From positions 124,001-188,000 of the forward strand of contig CAKSZY010000001.1 in NCBI GenBank assembly GCA_934526015.1: 64,000 nucleotides of DNA. The letters are read 5' to 3'. The notes beneath the pieces are model-generated. The model searched no databases. It was given only the letters and a program-made list of their open reading frames with translations, and was not told where the DNA came from. This document shows, one piece after another, positions 12,444 through 22,938 of this stretch. The translations under genes and the position numbers were made by a program. The stretch is from an uncultured Dokdonella sp. GTDB taxonomy: Bacteria > Pseudomonadota > Gammaproteobacteria > Xanthomonadales > Rhodanobacteraceae. Position 1 is the first letter of the stretch. Each line of letters begins with the position of its first letter.

Positions 12444-13346
12444 ATGACTGCTCCCGTCGGCGCCTTCGAGCGCTACCAGCCATGGCGACGCACGTTCGAG
12501 GTCGGCTTCTGGCTCGGCTTCACCGTGCTCAACACGATCATCAACGTGATCGTCGCGCAGACCGACGTGGTGCGCGCCGGGCTCGATCTGGCCCCGTGGA
12601 AGCCGGCCTTGTGGGAGATCAGCAGCAGCCTCCTGTGGCTCGGGCTGATTCCGGCCATCGCGGCCTTCTCGCGGCGTTTTCCGCTCCATCGCGAGACCTG
12701 GCGGACGAACCTGCCATGGCACCTCTTCGCCACCGTCGTCGTTTGCCTGCTGCATGTCGGCGGCATGATGGCCCTGCGCAAGCTTGCCTACGCGAGCCAG
12801 GGCGAGGTCTACTCGATCGGGTCGTGGCCGGCGACGCTCGGTTACGAATACCTCAAGGATCTGCGTTCCTACGCCGCGGTCCTGCTGGTGGTGGAGGCCT
12901 ACCGCCTTTTCCTGCGCCGCCTGCAGGGCGAGGCGAGCCTGCTCGGAACCGCCGACGAGGCCCCGTCCCTGGAGCCGCCGGATCATCCGGAACGTTTCCT
13001 CGTGCGCAAGCTCGGTCGCGAGTTCCTCGTGCTGGCCGCCGACATCGACTGGCTGCAGGCGGCGGGCAACTACGTCAACCTGCACGTGAAGGGCAGGGCC
13101 TATCCACTGCGCAGCACGATCGCCGGCATCGAGGCGCGCCTGGATCCGCGCCGCTTCGCCCGCGTGCATCGCAGCTACATCGTCAATCTCGACCGCATTG
13201 CCTCCATCGAGCCGCTCGAAGCCGGCGAGGCGCGCCTGCACCTGATCGATGGCAGCGTGCTGCCGTGCAGTCGCCGCCACCGCAGCCAGTTGCGCGAACG
13301 GGTCGGTTCCGACGAGGGAAGGGGATCCGTTCCGGCCTGCGAATGA
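12444..13346 (+). CDS. rpfD: Membrane-anchored LytTR-family transcriptional regulator (RpfD-like)
   Basis: The 300-residue protein has about four membrane helices in its first 155 residues (around 19-41, 53-75, 91-112 and 133-155). A C-terminal LytTR DNA-binding domain (about 195-290) follows, with [48 protein letters not shown] and the end [17 protein letters not shown]. LytTR proteins bind DNA through beta strands. This one has no receiver domain, so it would sense through its membrane part. It sits just upstream of prfB-lysS-rpfG-rpfC, where Xanthomonas carries rpfD, also a LytTR protein. The start ATG 12444 fits the hydrophobic N-terminus. The target genes are unknown. Confidence 0.8.
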   Translation: MTAPVGAFERYQPWRRTFEVGFWLGFTVLNTIINVIVAQTDVVRAGLDLAPWKPALWEISSSLLWLGLIPAIAAFSRRFPLHRETWRTNLPWHLFATVVVCLLHVGGMMALRKLAYASQGEVYSIGSWPATLGYEYLKDLRSYAAVLLVVEAYRLFLRRLQGEASLLGTADEAPSLEPPDHPERFLVRKLGREFLVLAADIDWLQAAGNYVNLHVKGRAYPLRSTIAGIEARLDPRRFARVHRSYIVNLDRIASIEPLEAGEARLHLIDGSVLPCSRRHRSQLRERVGSDEGRGSVPACE

Positions 13347-13431
13347 GCGCGAAAACCCGCGGCGAAGCCGCTGGTGCACTGCGGCAAGCTGGTATCATCC
13401 GCGGCCGTTCATCCATCACGCACGGAACATC

Positions 13432-14554
13432 ATGGAACTCAATCCCGTCCGCCAGCGCATCGCCGATCTCCGCGAACGGCTGGATTCGCTCAGGGGGTAT
13501 CTTTGACTACGACGTCAAGGTCGAACGCCTCGAGGAAGTGAACCGGGAGCTCGAGGCTCCCGATGTCTGGAACGATGCCGAGCGCGCCCAGGGCCTCGGC
13601 CGCGAGCGCGCCTCGCTCGAGAAGGTCGTTAACGGCATCCGCACGCTCGGCGAGGGCCTGGCCGGTGCGGCCGAACTGCTCGATCTCGCCGAGATGGAGG
13701 ACGACTCGTCGACCGCCGAAGCGGTGGCCGAGGACGTGGAGAAGTACGCGCGCGACGTCGAGCAGCTGGAGTTCCGCAGGATGTTCTCCGGCAAGATGGA
13801 TGGCGCGAATGCCTTCGTCGACATCCAGGCCGGGGCCGGCGGCACCGAGGCGCAGGACTGGGCCGAAATGCTCTTGCGCATGTACCTGCGCTGGGCCGAG
13901 ACCCGCGGCTGGAAGACCGAACTGCTGGAGGCATCGGCAGGGGAAGTCGCCGGCATCAAGAGCGCCACCTTCCGCGTCGAGGGTGACTACGCCTACGGCT
14001 GGCTGAAGACCGAGATCGGCGTGCACCGCCTCGTGCGCAAGTCGCCGTTCGACTCGGACAACCGGCGCCACACGAGTTTCACCTCGGTGTTCGTCTCGCC
14101 GGAAGTCGACGACGACATCGACATCGACATCAACCCGGCCGACCTCAAGACGGACGTCTACCGTTCCTCCGGTGCCGGTGGCCAGCACGTCAACAAGACC
14201 GAATCGGCCGTGCGCATCACCCATGTTCCGAGTGGCGTGGTCGTCGCCTGCCAGACCGAGCGCTCGCAGCACGCCAACCGCGATCGCGCGATGAAGATGC
14301 TGCGCGCCAAGCTGTACGAGATCGAGATCCAGAAGCGCAATGCCGAGAAGGATGCGCTGGAGGCGAGCAAGTCGGACATCGGCTGGGGCAGCCAGATCCG
14401 CAACTACGTGCTCGACCAGTCGCGCATCAAGGACCTGCGCACCGGCATCGAGCGTAGCGACACGCAAAAGGTGCTCGACGGCGACATTGACGAGTTCATC
14501 GAGGCCAGCCTCAAGGCCGGCCTCGAGGCCGGGGCGCGGCGCGTCGACGCGTGA
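13432..14554 (+). CDS. prfB: Peptide chain release factor 2 (programmed +1 frameshift)
   Basis: RF2 recognises UGA and UAA stop codons. The zero frame from ATG 13432 ends after 24 codons at TGA 13504-13506. Reading resumes in the +1 frame from GAC 13505, giving a product of 373 residues. The SPF anticodon-like tripeptide is present ([16 protein letters not shown]), and GGQ falls at about residues 249-251 ([18 protein letters not shown]), matching the E. coli RF2 position. An automatic gene finder would split or truncate this gene; it is one functional gene. It lies between rpfD and lysS as in Xanthomonas. Confidence 0.96.
13492..13507 (+). promoter_or_regulatory. prfB: RF2 autoregulatory frameshift site
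   Basis: The sequence is AGGGGG-TAT-CTT-TGA-C. The purine run 13492-13497 is the internal Shine-Dalgarno-like element, CTT 13501-13503 is the slippery codon and TGA 13504-13506 is the in-frame stop. This is the same arrangement as in E. coli prfB. When RF2 is scarce the ribosome slips +1 and makes full-length RF2, giving negative feedback. Confidence 0.95.
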
Positions 14555-14672
14555 CGGCGGGGGCAACGGCCGCGGGAAGGCGCCAACGGCAACGGCATGC
14601 GTGCGCAGCGGTGGCCGACGGTGTCGCGGCCCGGCCATGGCGGGGGATTGCGGTGCAGGCGGGAGGCAGATG

Positions 14673-16223
14673 ATGAACAACGGCAAGTCCGGAGCGGAAG
14701 CGGCCGCGCAGGTAGCGCACAACACCCCGGCGGCGACGCCCGACGAGAACAGCCTCGTCGTCGAGCGGCGCGCCAAGCTGTCGGCCCTGCGCCGGCAGGG
14801 TCAGGCGTTCCCCAACGATTTCCGCCGCGAAACCTGGGCCGGCGACCTGCAGGCGGAATTCGCCGATGCCGAACGCTGGACCGCCGAAGCCCTCGAGGCC
14901 AGCGGTCGCGAGGTCCGTGCGGCCGGACGCCTGGTCGCCAAGCGGGTGATGGGCAAGGCCAGTTTCGCCCAGATCCAGGACGAATCGGGGCGCATCCAGC
15001 TGTTCCTGCAGGGCAGCCTGCTGGGTGATGCCTACGAGGCCTTCAAGGGCTGGGATGTCGGCGACATCGTCGCCGTGGAAGGCACGCTGACGCGCACGCG
15101 CACCGGAGAACTGTCGATTCGTGCCGTCACGCTGCGCCTGCTCGTCAAGTCGCTGCGTCCGCTGCCGGACAAGTGGCACGGCCTGGCCGATGTCGAACAG
15201 CGCTACCGCCAGCGCTATGTCGACCTGATCGTCACGCCGGAGGCGCGCGAGGTCTTCGTCAAGCGCTCGAAGATCATCCGTGCAATCCGCTCGTGGCTCG
15301 ATGCGCGGCGTTTCCTCGAAGTGGAGACGCCGATGATGCATTACATCCCCGGCGGAGCGACCGCGCGCCCCTTCGTCACCCATCACAACGCGCTCGATCT
15401 CGAGCTCTACCTGCGCGTCGCTCCCGAGCTGTACCTCAAGCGACTGGTGGTCGGCGGACTCGAGCGCGTCTACGAGATCAACCGGAACTTCCGCAACGAG
15501 GGCGTTTCGACCCGCCACAATCCCGAATTCACCATGCTCGAGCTGTACGAGGCCTACGCCACCTACAACGAGATCATGGACCTCACCGAAAACCTCATCC
15601 GCGATGCCGCCGGGCAGGTGCTCGGCACCACGCAGATTGTCTGGGAAGGCGCCGACATCGATCTCGGTCCGGCCTTCCGCCGCTGGCGCATGGATGAAGC
15701 GGTCCGCCACCACAATCCGCAGTTGTCGGTCGCCGACTGCACCGATCGCGAAGCCCTGCAGCGGCATTGCACGAGCCTCGGCATCCGCTTCAAGCCTTCG
15801 TGGGGCTGGGGCAAGCTCCTGCTCGAGGTGTTCGAGTCGACGGTCGAGCGCAGCCTCGTGCAGCCGACCTTCATCACCGACCATCCGGTCGAGGTGTCGC
15901 CGCTGGCGCGCGCCAAGGACGACGATCCGGGATATACCGACCGCTTCGAGCTCTTCATCAACGGCAAGGAACTCGCCAACGGCTTCTCCGAACTCAACGA
16001 TCCGGAGGACCAGGCGGCGCGCTTCCGCGCCCAGGTGGATGCGAAGCAGGGCGGGGACGACGAAGCCATGCATTTCGACGCCGACTACATCCATGCGCTC
16101 GAGGTCGGGCTGCCGCCGACCGGCGGTCTCGGCATCGGCATCGATCGCCTCGTCATGCTGCTGACCGGCGCCGACTCGATCCGCGACGTGCTGCTGTTCC
16201 CGTACATGCGCCCGCAGGGCTGA
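14673..16223 (+). CDS. lysS: Lysyl-tRNA synthetase, class II
   Basis: LysS charges tRNA-Lys. The roughly 516-residue protein has the N-terminal OB-fold anticodon-binding domain ([20 protein letters not shown]) and the class II catalytic core. Motif 1 lies around [20 protein letters not shown], motif 2 is [18 protein letters not shown], and motif 3 is [16 protein letters not shown]. Adjacent ATGs at 14670 and 14673 are both possible. GGGAGG at 14661-14666 gives better spacing to 14673. The gene follows prfB by about 115 bases, the conserved prfB-lysS pairing. The first 25 residues are a low-conservation tail. Confidence 0.96.
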   Translation: MNNGKSGAEAAAQVAHNTPAATPDENSLVVERRAKLSALRRQGQAFPNDFRRETWAGDLQAEFADAERWTAEALEASGREVRAAGRLVAKRVMGKASFAQIQDESGRIQLFLQGSLLGDAYEAFKGWDVGDIVAVEGTLTRTRTGELSIRAVTLRLLVKSLRPLPDKWHGLADVEQRYRQRYVDLIVTPEAREVFVKRSKIIRAIRSWLDARRFLEVETPMMHYIPGGATARPFVTHHNALDLELYLRVAPELYLKRLVVGGLERVYEINRNFRNEGVSTRHNPEFTMLELYEAYATYNEIMDLTENLIRDAAGQVLGTTQIVWEGADIDLGPAFRRWRMDEAVRHHNPQLSVADCTDREALQRHCTSLGIRFKPSWGWGKLLLEVFESTVERSLVQPTFITDHPVEVSPLARAKDDDPGYTDRFELFINGKELANGFSELNDPEDQAARFRAQVDAKQGGDDEAMHFDADYIHALEVGLPPTGGLGIGIDRLVMLLTGADSIRDVLLFPYMRPQG

Positions 16224-16399
16224 AACCCTCCCCGGCAGCCCCTCCGCGATCCCCTGCACGAGGTTGCAAGCGATGCGCTGTACACATGTGCGCGCCGTCG
16301 TTACCTTGCCCGCTTGAGCTTGTGCTAGCCTCCTGATCCGGATGACCGGGTGGAGGCAGCGGAGCGGGCGGGGAGCCCGGCTTCGCAGGAGAGCGAGTC

Positions 16400-17452
16400 G
16401 TGAACGTACTGATCGTCGACGATCAACCCTCTGCCCGTACCATGCTGCGGCACGTGATCGAAGGCATCGGTCCGGCCGTGCACGTGTCGGATTTCGGCAA
16501 TCCGGTCGACGCCCTGCGCTGGTCCGAGAACAACACCGCCGACCTGCTCCTGCTCGACTACCGCATGCCGGAAATGGACGGCCTCGAATTCGCCCGTCGC
16601 TTTCGCCGCCCGCTCGCGCGTCGCGATGTGCCGATCGTCCTCATCAGCGTGGTCGGCGACGAACCGGTGCGCCAGGCGGCGCTCGATGCCGGCGTCATCG
16701 ATTTCCTGGTCAAGCCGGTGCGCCCGCGCGAATTGCGCTCGCGCTGCAAGAACCTGCTGCAGATGCGCCGCCAGGGCGAATCGGTCAAGGAGCGTGCGCG
16801 CTCGCTCGAACAGAAGGTGTTCGAGGGCGTGCAGGAGATCGAACAGCGCGAACGCGAGATGCTGTTCCGCCTCGCCAAGGCGATCGAATACCGCGACTTC
16901 GGCACGGGCCTGCACCTGCTGCGCATGGCGCGCTACTCGGAACTGATCGCCGAAGAGATCGGCATGAGCGAGGAAGACGTGCGCATCCTCACCATGGCCG
17001 CTCCGCTGCATGACATCGGCAAGATCGGCGTGCCCGACTCGATCCTGCTCAAGCGCGGCAGCCTGACCGACGAGGAAATGGCGATCATGCGCAAGCATCC
17101 GCTGATCGGCTACGAGATCCTCCGCGACAGCCAGAGCCGCTTCATCCAGATCGGGGCGCAGATCGCCCTGCGCCACCACGAGCGTTGGGACGGCAGCGGA
17201 TATCCGGACGGTCTGCGCGGCGAGCAGATCCCGCTGACGGCGCGCATCGTCGCCATTGCCGATGTCCTCGACGCCCTCACCTCGGAACGGCCGTACAAGC
17301 ACGCCTGGAGCAACGAGGAAGCGTTTGCCTACCTCGAGGAACATTCTGGCACGCTTTTTGATCCCTCCTGTGTAAGGGTCCTCCTCGCCAACCAGGCGAG
17401 GGTCGCTGAGATCCAGCAGGCCCGACTCGTACCGCCGGCCCTCGGATTCTGA
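16400..17452 (+). CDS. rpfG: Response regulator with HD-GYP domain, c-di-GMP phosphodiesterase
   Basis: RpfG turns the DSF signal into lower c-di-GMP. The 350-residue protein has an N-terminal receiver domain (VDD near residue 6; phosphoacceptor Asp53 in LLLLDYRMPEMDG; Lys in LVKPVRPREL). A linker helix leads to an HD-GYP domain from about residue 150. Its key motifs are intact: GLHLLRMARYS (His172), HDIGKIGVPD (204-213) and HHERWDGSGYPDGLRGEQIP (259 onward), so it should be an active phosphodiesterase. The start is GTG 16400 with AGGAGA upstream. rpfC follows after 29 bases, and there is no rpfH between them, unlike X. campestris. It is probably transcribed together with rpfC. Confidence 0.95.
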   Translation: MNVLIVDDQPSARTMLRHVIEGIGPAVHVSDFGNPVDALRWSENNTADLLLLDYRMPEMDGLEFARRFRRPLARRDVPIVLISVVGDEPVRQAALDAGVIDFLVKPVRPRELRSRCKNLLQMRRQGESVKERARSLEQKVFEGVQEIEQREREMLFRLAKAIEYRDFGTGLHLLRMARYSELIAEEIGMSEEDVRILTMAAPLHDIGKIGVPDSILLKRGSLTDEEMAIMRKHPLIGYEILRDSQSRFIQIGAQIALRHHERWDGSGYPDGLRGEQIPLTARIVAIADVLDALTSERPYKHAWSNEEAFAYLEEHSGTLFDPSCVRVLLANQARVAEIQQARLVPPALGF

Positions 17453-17481
17453 ACATCTGACGGGTCGCAGGAGGTGACCGG

Positions 17482-19632
17482 ATGATGCAAGCGATGATCA
17501 AGCGGATGCTGTCGCGCTTCGAACGACGGCCCGACAGCGAGCACGGGCAGGCCTTCGTGCGCATCGCGATCACCGCCGTGTGCCTGGTCTACCTGCTCGG
17601 CCTTGCCTCGGCGCAGGGCCTGACCGGCAGGATCCTGCCGAGCGCGCTGCTGATCCTGTCGATCGAGACCGCGGTCTGCCTCGGCATCCTCGCGCACATG
17701 CTGATCGTCCCCGGGGTCTCCCATGTCCGCCGCTGGGTCGGGATGGTGACCGACTATGCCGCCATGGGTGCAATGATGACACTCGGGCCGGAACTGGCCC
17801 CGCTGTATGTCGTCTTCCTCTGGGTCACCATCGGCAACGGTCTGCGCTACGGGCCGCGCTACCTGTTTGCCGCCGTCCTGCTGGCGATGCTGTCCTTCCT
17901 CGGGGTGATCCTCGTCACCCCGTACTGGCAGCACAATGCTTCCCTGGCATGGGGCCTGCTGGCCGGCCTGGTCGCCATTCCGGCCTACCTGACCTCGCTG
18001 CTGCGCGCGCTGACCCGGGCGACCGAGGAGGCGCGCCGCGCCAACGAGGCGAAGAGCCTGTTCGTGGCCAACATGAGCCACGAGTTCCGCACCCCGCTGA
18101 ACGGCATCGTCGGCATGTCGGAACTGCTCGTCACCACCCAGCTCACCGCCGAACAGCGCGAATGCGCGGAAGTCATGCAGGCGTCGGCGCGCTCGCTGCT
18201 GACCCTGGTCGAGGACGTCCTCGACATTTCGGCGATCGAGGCCGGCAAGCTGCGCCGCCACGAGGTCGATTTCCGCCTCGGCGACCTCATGCGCGGCATC
18301 CAGCTGATGCTTCAGCGGATGGCCTCGGACAAGGGACTCGCGTTCCACATCCGCATTGCCGACGGCGTTCCCGACGAACTGCATGGCGACGTCGATCACC
18401 TGCGCCAGATCCTCGTCAACCTCGTCTCGAACGCGGTCAAGTTCACCCTGCACGGCACGGTTGCGGTTGAAGTCGCCAGCCTCGGCAACGACAGTGACGG
18501 CAAGGTCCGCCTGCGCATGTCGGTGCGCGACACCGGCATCGGCATCCCGCAGGAAGCAAAAGCGCGCATCTTCCAGGCGTTCGAGCAGGCCGATCGCAGT
18601 CATGCGCGCCAGTTCGGCGGCACCGGCCTCGGCACGACCATCGCGAAATCGCTGACCGAACTCCTCGGCGGAACGATTGCGTTCACCAGCACGGAAGGCG
18701 CCGGTTCGCATTTCTGGATCGACATCGGGTTCGCCCGCGCAACCGTGGCGACGCGACTTCCGCTCGCCGCCACGCCGGCATCCGGGGCGAATGTCATCGC
18801 CTTCGACGACCCGTTCGTCCGTCACCGCGCACGGGTCGATCCGCTGCACGTGCTCGTCGCCGACGACCAGCCGGCCAACCTCACCGTGCTGTGCCGCCTG
18901 CTCGAGAAGGCCGGGCATCGCGCACGCTCCGTGCATTCCGGCGACGAGGTGCTGGCCGCGATCGAGACCGACTCGTTCGACTGCGTCATCATCGATCTGC
19001 ACATGCCGGGAATCAGCGGCATCGACACCATCAAGCACGCACGCATGATGCAGAGCGGGCGCGAGCGCACCCCCTTCATCGTGCTCAGCGCCGACGCCAC
19101 GCCGGCGACCCTGCGCTCGGCGGAACAGGCCGGTGCATTCGCCTACCTCGCCAAGCCGATCGTCGTCGGTCGCCTGCTCGACACGCTGTCGGACATCGCC
19201 GCCGGCACGGCCGGCGCCGAACCGATGCGCAAGCCGCTCGATGCGGTCGCGGTCGCCGAGTCGGCGATCGCCACCGACGTGCTCGCCGACCTGCAGGATC
19301 TGGAGCTCGGCGACGATTTCATCGCCCTGTTCGTCGACGAATGCCTGCGCGACTCGATGAAGTGCATCGACGATCTCGAAAAGACCGCCCAGGCGTCGCA
19401 GTGGGATGCGTTCCGCGACGTCTGCCACGCCCTCAAGGGAGTAGCCGGCAACGTCGGCGCGGTACGGCTCGCTGATTCGGCATCACGATCGATGCGGATG
19501 GGCAACGCCGACCTCGCGGCCGGCTGGAGGCGCCAGCTCGGGGAACTGCGCAGCGAACTCGGCAGGGCGCGCACGGCACTCAAGCTGCCGGTGCACAAGG
19601 TGCACAGCGAAGCCGAACCGGACCGCCGTTGA
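17482..19632 (+). CDS. rpfC: DSF sensor hybrid histidine kinase
   Basis: The 716-residue protein has the full RpfC architecture. The N-terminal input region carries about five membrane helices (residues 25-175) preceded by the short polar stretch [13 protein letters not shown]. Next come HisKA with His200 ([15 protein letters not shown]) and HATPase ([45 protein letters not shown]). A receiver domain has Asp505 ([11 protein letters not shown]), and a C-terminal Hpt domain has His649 ([16 protein letters not shown]). In Xanthomonas the unliganded receiver also binds RpfF and restrains signal synthesis. Whether that applies here is inference. It lies 29 bases after rpfG and is convergent with rpfF, the canonical layout. 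Confidence 0.95.
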   Translation: MMQAMIKRMLSRFERRPDSEHGQAFVRIAITAVCLVYLLGLASAQGLTGRILPSALLILSIETAVCLGILAHMLIVPGVSHVRRWVGMVTDYAAMGAMMTLGPELAPLYVVFLWVTIGNGLRYGPRYLFAAVLLAMLSFLGVILVTPYWQHNASLAWGLLAGLVAIPAYLTSLLRALTRATEEARRANEAKSLFVANMSHEFRTPLNGIVGMSELLVTTQLTAEQRECAEVMQASARSLLTLVEDVLDISAIEAGKLRRHEVDFRLGDLMRGIQLMLQRMASDKGLAFHIRIADGVPDELHGDVDHLRQILVNLVSNAVKFTLHGTVAVEVASLGNDSDGKVRLRMSVRDTGIGIPQEAKARIFQAFEQADRSHARQFGGTGLGTTIAKSLTELLGGTIAFTSTEGAGSHFWIDIGFARATVATRLPLAATPASGANVIAFDDPFVRHRARVDPLHVLVADDQPANLTVLCRLLEKAGHRARSVHSGDEVLAAIETDSFDCVIIDLHMPGISGIDTIKHARMMQSGRERTPFIVLSADATPATLRSAEQAGAFAYLAKPIVVGRLLDTLSDIAAGTAGAEPMRKPLDAVAVAESAIATDVLADLQDLELGDDFIALFVDECLRDSMKCIDDLEKTAQASQWDAFRDVCHALKGVAGNVGAVRLADSASRSMRMGNADLAAGWRRQLGELRSELGRARTALKLPVHKVHSEAEPDRR

Positions 19633-19660
19633 GCCGGTTCGGCAGCGCCGTGCAAGGCAC

Positions 19661-20590
19661 TCAACCGACCTGACGGACACCCTCGAGCGCGACGCTTGCC
19701 GGCACGGCATTGGCGAGCACGGGGCGCTTTTCCTGTGCACGCACCAGACGTTCCATCGTGCGCAGCGATTTCTCGCCGAGTTGCATGGCCGTGTCGACCC
19801 AGATTTCGGTGATTTGCATGAGTTCGGTCAGGCTGACCGGCTGGGCGATCTCGCGCACGCGATTCATCGCACCGCGCGCATGGGCAATGCGCTGGTTGCG
19901 CCGGATGACGTCATGCACGGCCTGCACGCCGTCCCCCTTCGGCACCAGCACGTCGACGATGCCGAGGCGGTGCAGTTCCTCGCTGGAGTGGATGGCGCCA
20001 TCGAGCATCAGTTCCTCGGCGCACTTCGGGCTTACCCGCTTGCAGAGGAACGAGTAGGCGCCCATGCCCGGAAACAGATCGAACAGCACTTCCGGGAACC
20101 CCATGCCGACGCCTTCCTCGGCGACGATGGTCTGGCACGACAGCGCCGCCTCGAAACCGCCGCCGAGGGCGTCGCCCTGAACCAGGGCGATCGAATGCGC
20201 GTTGCGGTTGAGGTGGGCGTGAAAGGCGTACACGCCTTCCACGCACTGGCGCGCGTAGGCCAGCAGGTGCTCGCGATTGCGTTCGCGGATGAGACGACAG
20301 AACAGGTCAAGGTCGCCGCCGAGGTTGAACACGTCGGCATCCGATGCGAGCACGACGTGGGCAAGGCCACTGTCGCCGTTGGCGGCGCTTGCGGTGAGCT
20401 TGTCGGCCGCACGTTTCTGGAACTCGCGGATTTCCTTGATCAGCAGCGGCGAGAAGCACGCGCGGTACCCGCGTTCCTTCGGGAATCGCCGCGAATGCAT
20501 GTAACACCAGTGGGTACCCGACTGGACGTCCTCCTGCGAGCGCAGCAGGTGGAAGTCGTTTTCACGGCGGAGGGATTCGACGGCGGTCAT
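19661..20590 (-). CDS. rpfF: DSF synthase (enoyl-CoA hydratase/thioesterase fold)
   Basis: RpfF makes the cis-2-unsaturated fatty acid signal DSF from 3-hydroxyacyl-ACP by dehydration and thioester cleavage. The 309-residue protein keeps the two catalytic glutamates: Glu147 in GDALGGGFEAALSC and Glu167 in GFPEVLFDLFPGMGAYSF. Their 20-residue spacing is that of Xanthomonas Glu141/Glu161. LASDADVFNLGGDLDLFCRL and the C-terminal WVDTAMQLGEKSLRTMERLV are also close to known RpfF. I choose ATG 20590 because GAGGAA stands at the right distance; an ATG at 20686 would add a 32-residue tail unlike the family. It is convergent with rpfC (28-base gap). The N-terminal 30 residues differ from Xanthomonas. 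Confidence 0.95.
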   Translation of the reverse strand: MTAVESLRRENDFHLLRSQEDVQSGTHWCYMHSRRFPKERGYRACFSPLLIKEIREFQKRAADKLTASAANGDSGLAHVVLASDADVFNLGGDLDLFCRLIRERNREHLLAYARQCVEGVYAFHAHLNRNAHSIALVQGDALGGGFEAALSCQTIVAEEGVGMGFPEVLFDLFPGMGAYSFLCKRVSPKCAEELMLDGAIHSSEELHRLGIVDVLVPKGDGVQAVHDVIRRNQRIAHARGAMNRVREIAQPVSLTELMQITEIWVDTAMQLGEKSLRTMERLVRAQEKRPVLANAVPASVALEGVRQVG

Positions 20591-20886
20591 GGTGGCTTCC
20601 TCGGAGGAAACGGCACCGCGGAACCGGATCGCGCGATTGGCGCGGCAATTGCATCGGTTTTGCAGGTATCCCGGCGGAATATGCATGCGATCCGCGCCAG
20701 TCTAGATCAAATGTCCGGGCCAGCCTGCCGGGCAGGGGGTCTGAAAATGTGAACTGCCGCACAGAAAGAGCGTGAGGCAGAGCACGGCATGCCGGCCGCA
20801 ATCGCCGGGCGCCGGCGAAGCGGGTATATGTCGGCAATGTTGCGGTGCTTGCGGCGGTCACTGCCGCCGTGGCGGGAGCAGGAAGA

Positions 20887-21222
20887 ATGGGTGATACCAC
20901 AGGAAACGAACGGACCCGGCATGCGCGCATGCCGATCCGCTCGACGGTACTGATCTGTCGCGGTGCGCTCTCGTGGGCGTCGGAAGTCGAGAACATCTCG
21001 GCGACCGGCGTGCTCGTCCTGCGCCCGGACGGCTGGCAAGGCGGTGCCGGCGACGGTTGCGTGCTCGACCTGCTGGTCGGCGAGGACCTGCACATCCATG
21101 TCGAGGCGAATGTCGCCCGGCTGACCTCGACCCATGTCGGCTTCGAGTACACGCGCATACCGGAAGAAAAGGAAGCGGCCTTGTGGTCGCTGCTCGGACG
21201 CCACGCCGACCACGTCGAGTGA
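20887..21222 (+). CDS. PilZ-domain protein encoded between rpfF and rpfB
   Basis: The 111-residue protein is a stand-alone PilZ domain, a c-di-GMP receptor family. The N-terminal arginine motif is RTRHARMPIR, and the (D/N)xSxxG motif is NISATG in EVENISATGVLVLRP. The end of the barrel contains VEANVARLTSTHVGFEYTRI. ATG 20887 has AGGA-like sequence upstream; an in-frame ATG at 20845 is also possible. The gene is on the + strand, divergent from rpfF and convergent with rpfB, so it interrupts the rpfB-rpfF pair that is adjacent in Xanthomonas. A role as effector of the RpfG-controlled c-di-GMP pool is inferred from position. The canonical first motif is RxxxR; here the exact Arg spacing should be checked by alignment. 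Confidence 0.78.
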   Translation: MGDTTGNERTRHARMPIRSTVLICRGALSWASEVENISATGVLVLRPDGWQGGAGDGCVLDLLVGEDLHIHVEANVARLTSTHVGFEYTRIPEEKEAALWSLLGRHADHVE

Positions 21223-21243
21223 GGCTGCCGTCCCGCGGTCGAC

Positions 21244-22938
21244 TCAGCTTGTGCCCTTCGCCTGCTCGGCTTCGCGCAGTTCGCGACGGAGGATCTTGCC
21301 GACATTGGATTTGGGCAGCGATTCCCTGAATTCGATGGATTTCGGCTGCTTGTAGCCGGTCAGCTCGTTGCGGCAATGGGCGCGGATGGCCTCTTCGGTC
21401 AACGAGGGGTTCTTCCTGACCACGATCAGCTTGACCGCCTCGCCCGACTTCGCGTCGGGCACGCCGATCGCGGCGACCTCGAGCACGTCCGGCATCAGCG
21501 CCACCACGTCCTCGATCTCGTTCGGATAGACGTTGAAACCGGACACGAGGATCATGTCCTTCTTGCGGTCGACGATGTAGAAGAAGCCTTTCTCGTCCAT
21601 GCGCGCGATGTCGCCGGTGTGCAGCCAGCCCTCGGCATCGATGACCTTCGCCGTCTCTTCCGGACGGTTCCAGTAGCCCTTCATGACCTGCGGACCGCGC
21701 ACGCACAGCTCGCCGATCTCGCCGACGGGAAGCTGCTTGCCGTCGTCGTCCTGGACACTGACGTCGGTGGATGGCACCGGCAGGCCGATCGATCCGTTGT
21801 ATTCGCTGAGGTCGAGCGGGTTGATGCAGACCGCCGGAGACGTCTCGGTGAGCCCGTACGCCTCCGCCAGGGTCGAGCCGGTGACCTTTTTCCAGCGCTC
21901 GGCGACCGCGCGCTGCACGGCCATGCCGCCGCCGAGGGTCATGCGCAGGGCGGAGAAATCGAGTTGCTCGAAGCCCGGCGTGTTGAGCAGGCCGTTGAAC
22001 AGCGTGTTGACGCCGGTGAAGCTCGTGTAGCGGACCTTGGCGAGTTCGGCGACGAAGCCCTTCATGTCGCGCGGATTGGTGATCAGGTGGTTGAGTCCGC
22101 CGATCTTCATGAAGGTCAGGCAGTTCGCCGTCAAGGCGAAGATGTGATACAGCGGCAGCGCGGTGATGATGACTTCCTCGCCCTCGCGCATGTCGCCGCT
22201 GATCCACGCCGATGCCTGCTGCATGTTGGCGATCATGTTGCGATGGGTCAGCATCGCCCCCTTGGCCACGCCGGTGGTGCCGCCGGTGTATTGCAGGAAG
22301 GCGATGTCGTCGGCTCCGACGTTCGCCTTCGGCAGGGTTCCCTTCGCGCCGCGACGCAGCGCTTCGCGGAAGCGCACCGTGCCGGGGATCGAGTAGTCGG
22401 GGACCAGCTTCTTGACGTGGCGGACGACCAGGTTGGTGATGAGCGACTTCGGGAAGCCGAGCATGTCGCCGATGCCGGTGGTGACGACCTGCTCGACCCG
22501 CGTGCCGCCGACGACTCCGGCGGCGACATGGGCGAAGTTGTCGAGAACGAGGAGGACGCGCGCACCGGAATCGTCGAGCTGGTGCTTGAGCTCGCGCGCG
22601 GTGTACATCGGATTGGTGTTGACCACGGTGAGCCCGGCGCGCAGCGCGCCGAAGATCGCCACCGGATACTGCAGCACGTTCGGCAGCATCATGGCGACGC
22701 GGTCGCCCTTGGCGAGCTTGAGGTCGTTGATCAGCCAGGAGCCGAAATGGCGGCTCAGTTCCTCGAGTTCGCCGTAGCTGATCGTGCGGCCCATGTTCGA
22801 ATAGGCCGGGCGGTGGCGGAAACGGTCGAACGAGGATTCGAGCAGGCTGACGATCGAGGCGAACTCGCTGAGGTCGATTTCGGCCGGGACCCCCTTCGGG
22901 TAATGCTCCAACCACACGCGATCGATACTGCCGGCCAT
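21244..22938 (-). CDS. rpfB: Long-chain fatty acyl-CoA ligase (RpfB/FadD)
   Basis: RpfB activates fatty acids to acyl-CoA and in Xanthomonas recycles or turns over DSF-family signals. The 564-residue length is typical. AMP-binding motifs are present: the P-loop FLQYTGGTTGVAKGAMLTHR, EAYGLTETSPAVCINP, and GWLHTGDIARMDEKGFFYIV followed by DRKKDMILVSGFNVYPNEIE. The C-terminal Lys motif is LPKSNVGKILRRELRE. The gene is on the same strand as rpfF but separated from it by the PilZ gene and the PilZ-rpfF spacer, so it probably needs its own promoter. Confidence 0.93.
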   Translation of the reverse strand: MAGSIDRVWLEHYPKGVPAEIDLSEFASIVSLLESSFDRFRHRPAYSNMGRTISYGELEELSRHFGSWLINDLKLAKGDRVAMMLPNVLQYPVAIFGALRAGLTVVNTNPMYTARELKHQLDDSGARVLLVLDNFAHVAAGVVGGTRVEQVVTTGIGDMLGFPKSLITNLVVRHVKKLVPDYSIPGTVRFREALRRGAKGTLPKANVGADDIAFLQYTGGTTGVAKGAMLTHRNMIANMQQASAWISGDMREGEEVIITALPLYHIFALTANCLTFMKIGGLNHLITNPRDMKGFVAELAKVRYTSFTGVNTLFNGLLNTPGFEQLDFSALRMTLGGGMAVQRAVAERWKKVTGSTLAEAYGLTETSPAVCINPLDLSEYNGSIGLPVPSTDVSVQDDDGKQLPVGEIGELCVRGPQVMKGYWNRPEETAKVIDAEGWLHTGDIARMDEKGFFYIVDRKKDMILVSGFNVYPNEIEDVVALMPDVLEVAAIGVPDAKSGEAVKLIVVRKNPSLTEEAIRAHCRNELTGYKQPKSIEFRESLPKSNVGKILRRELREAEQAKGTS

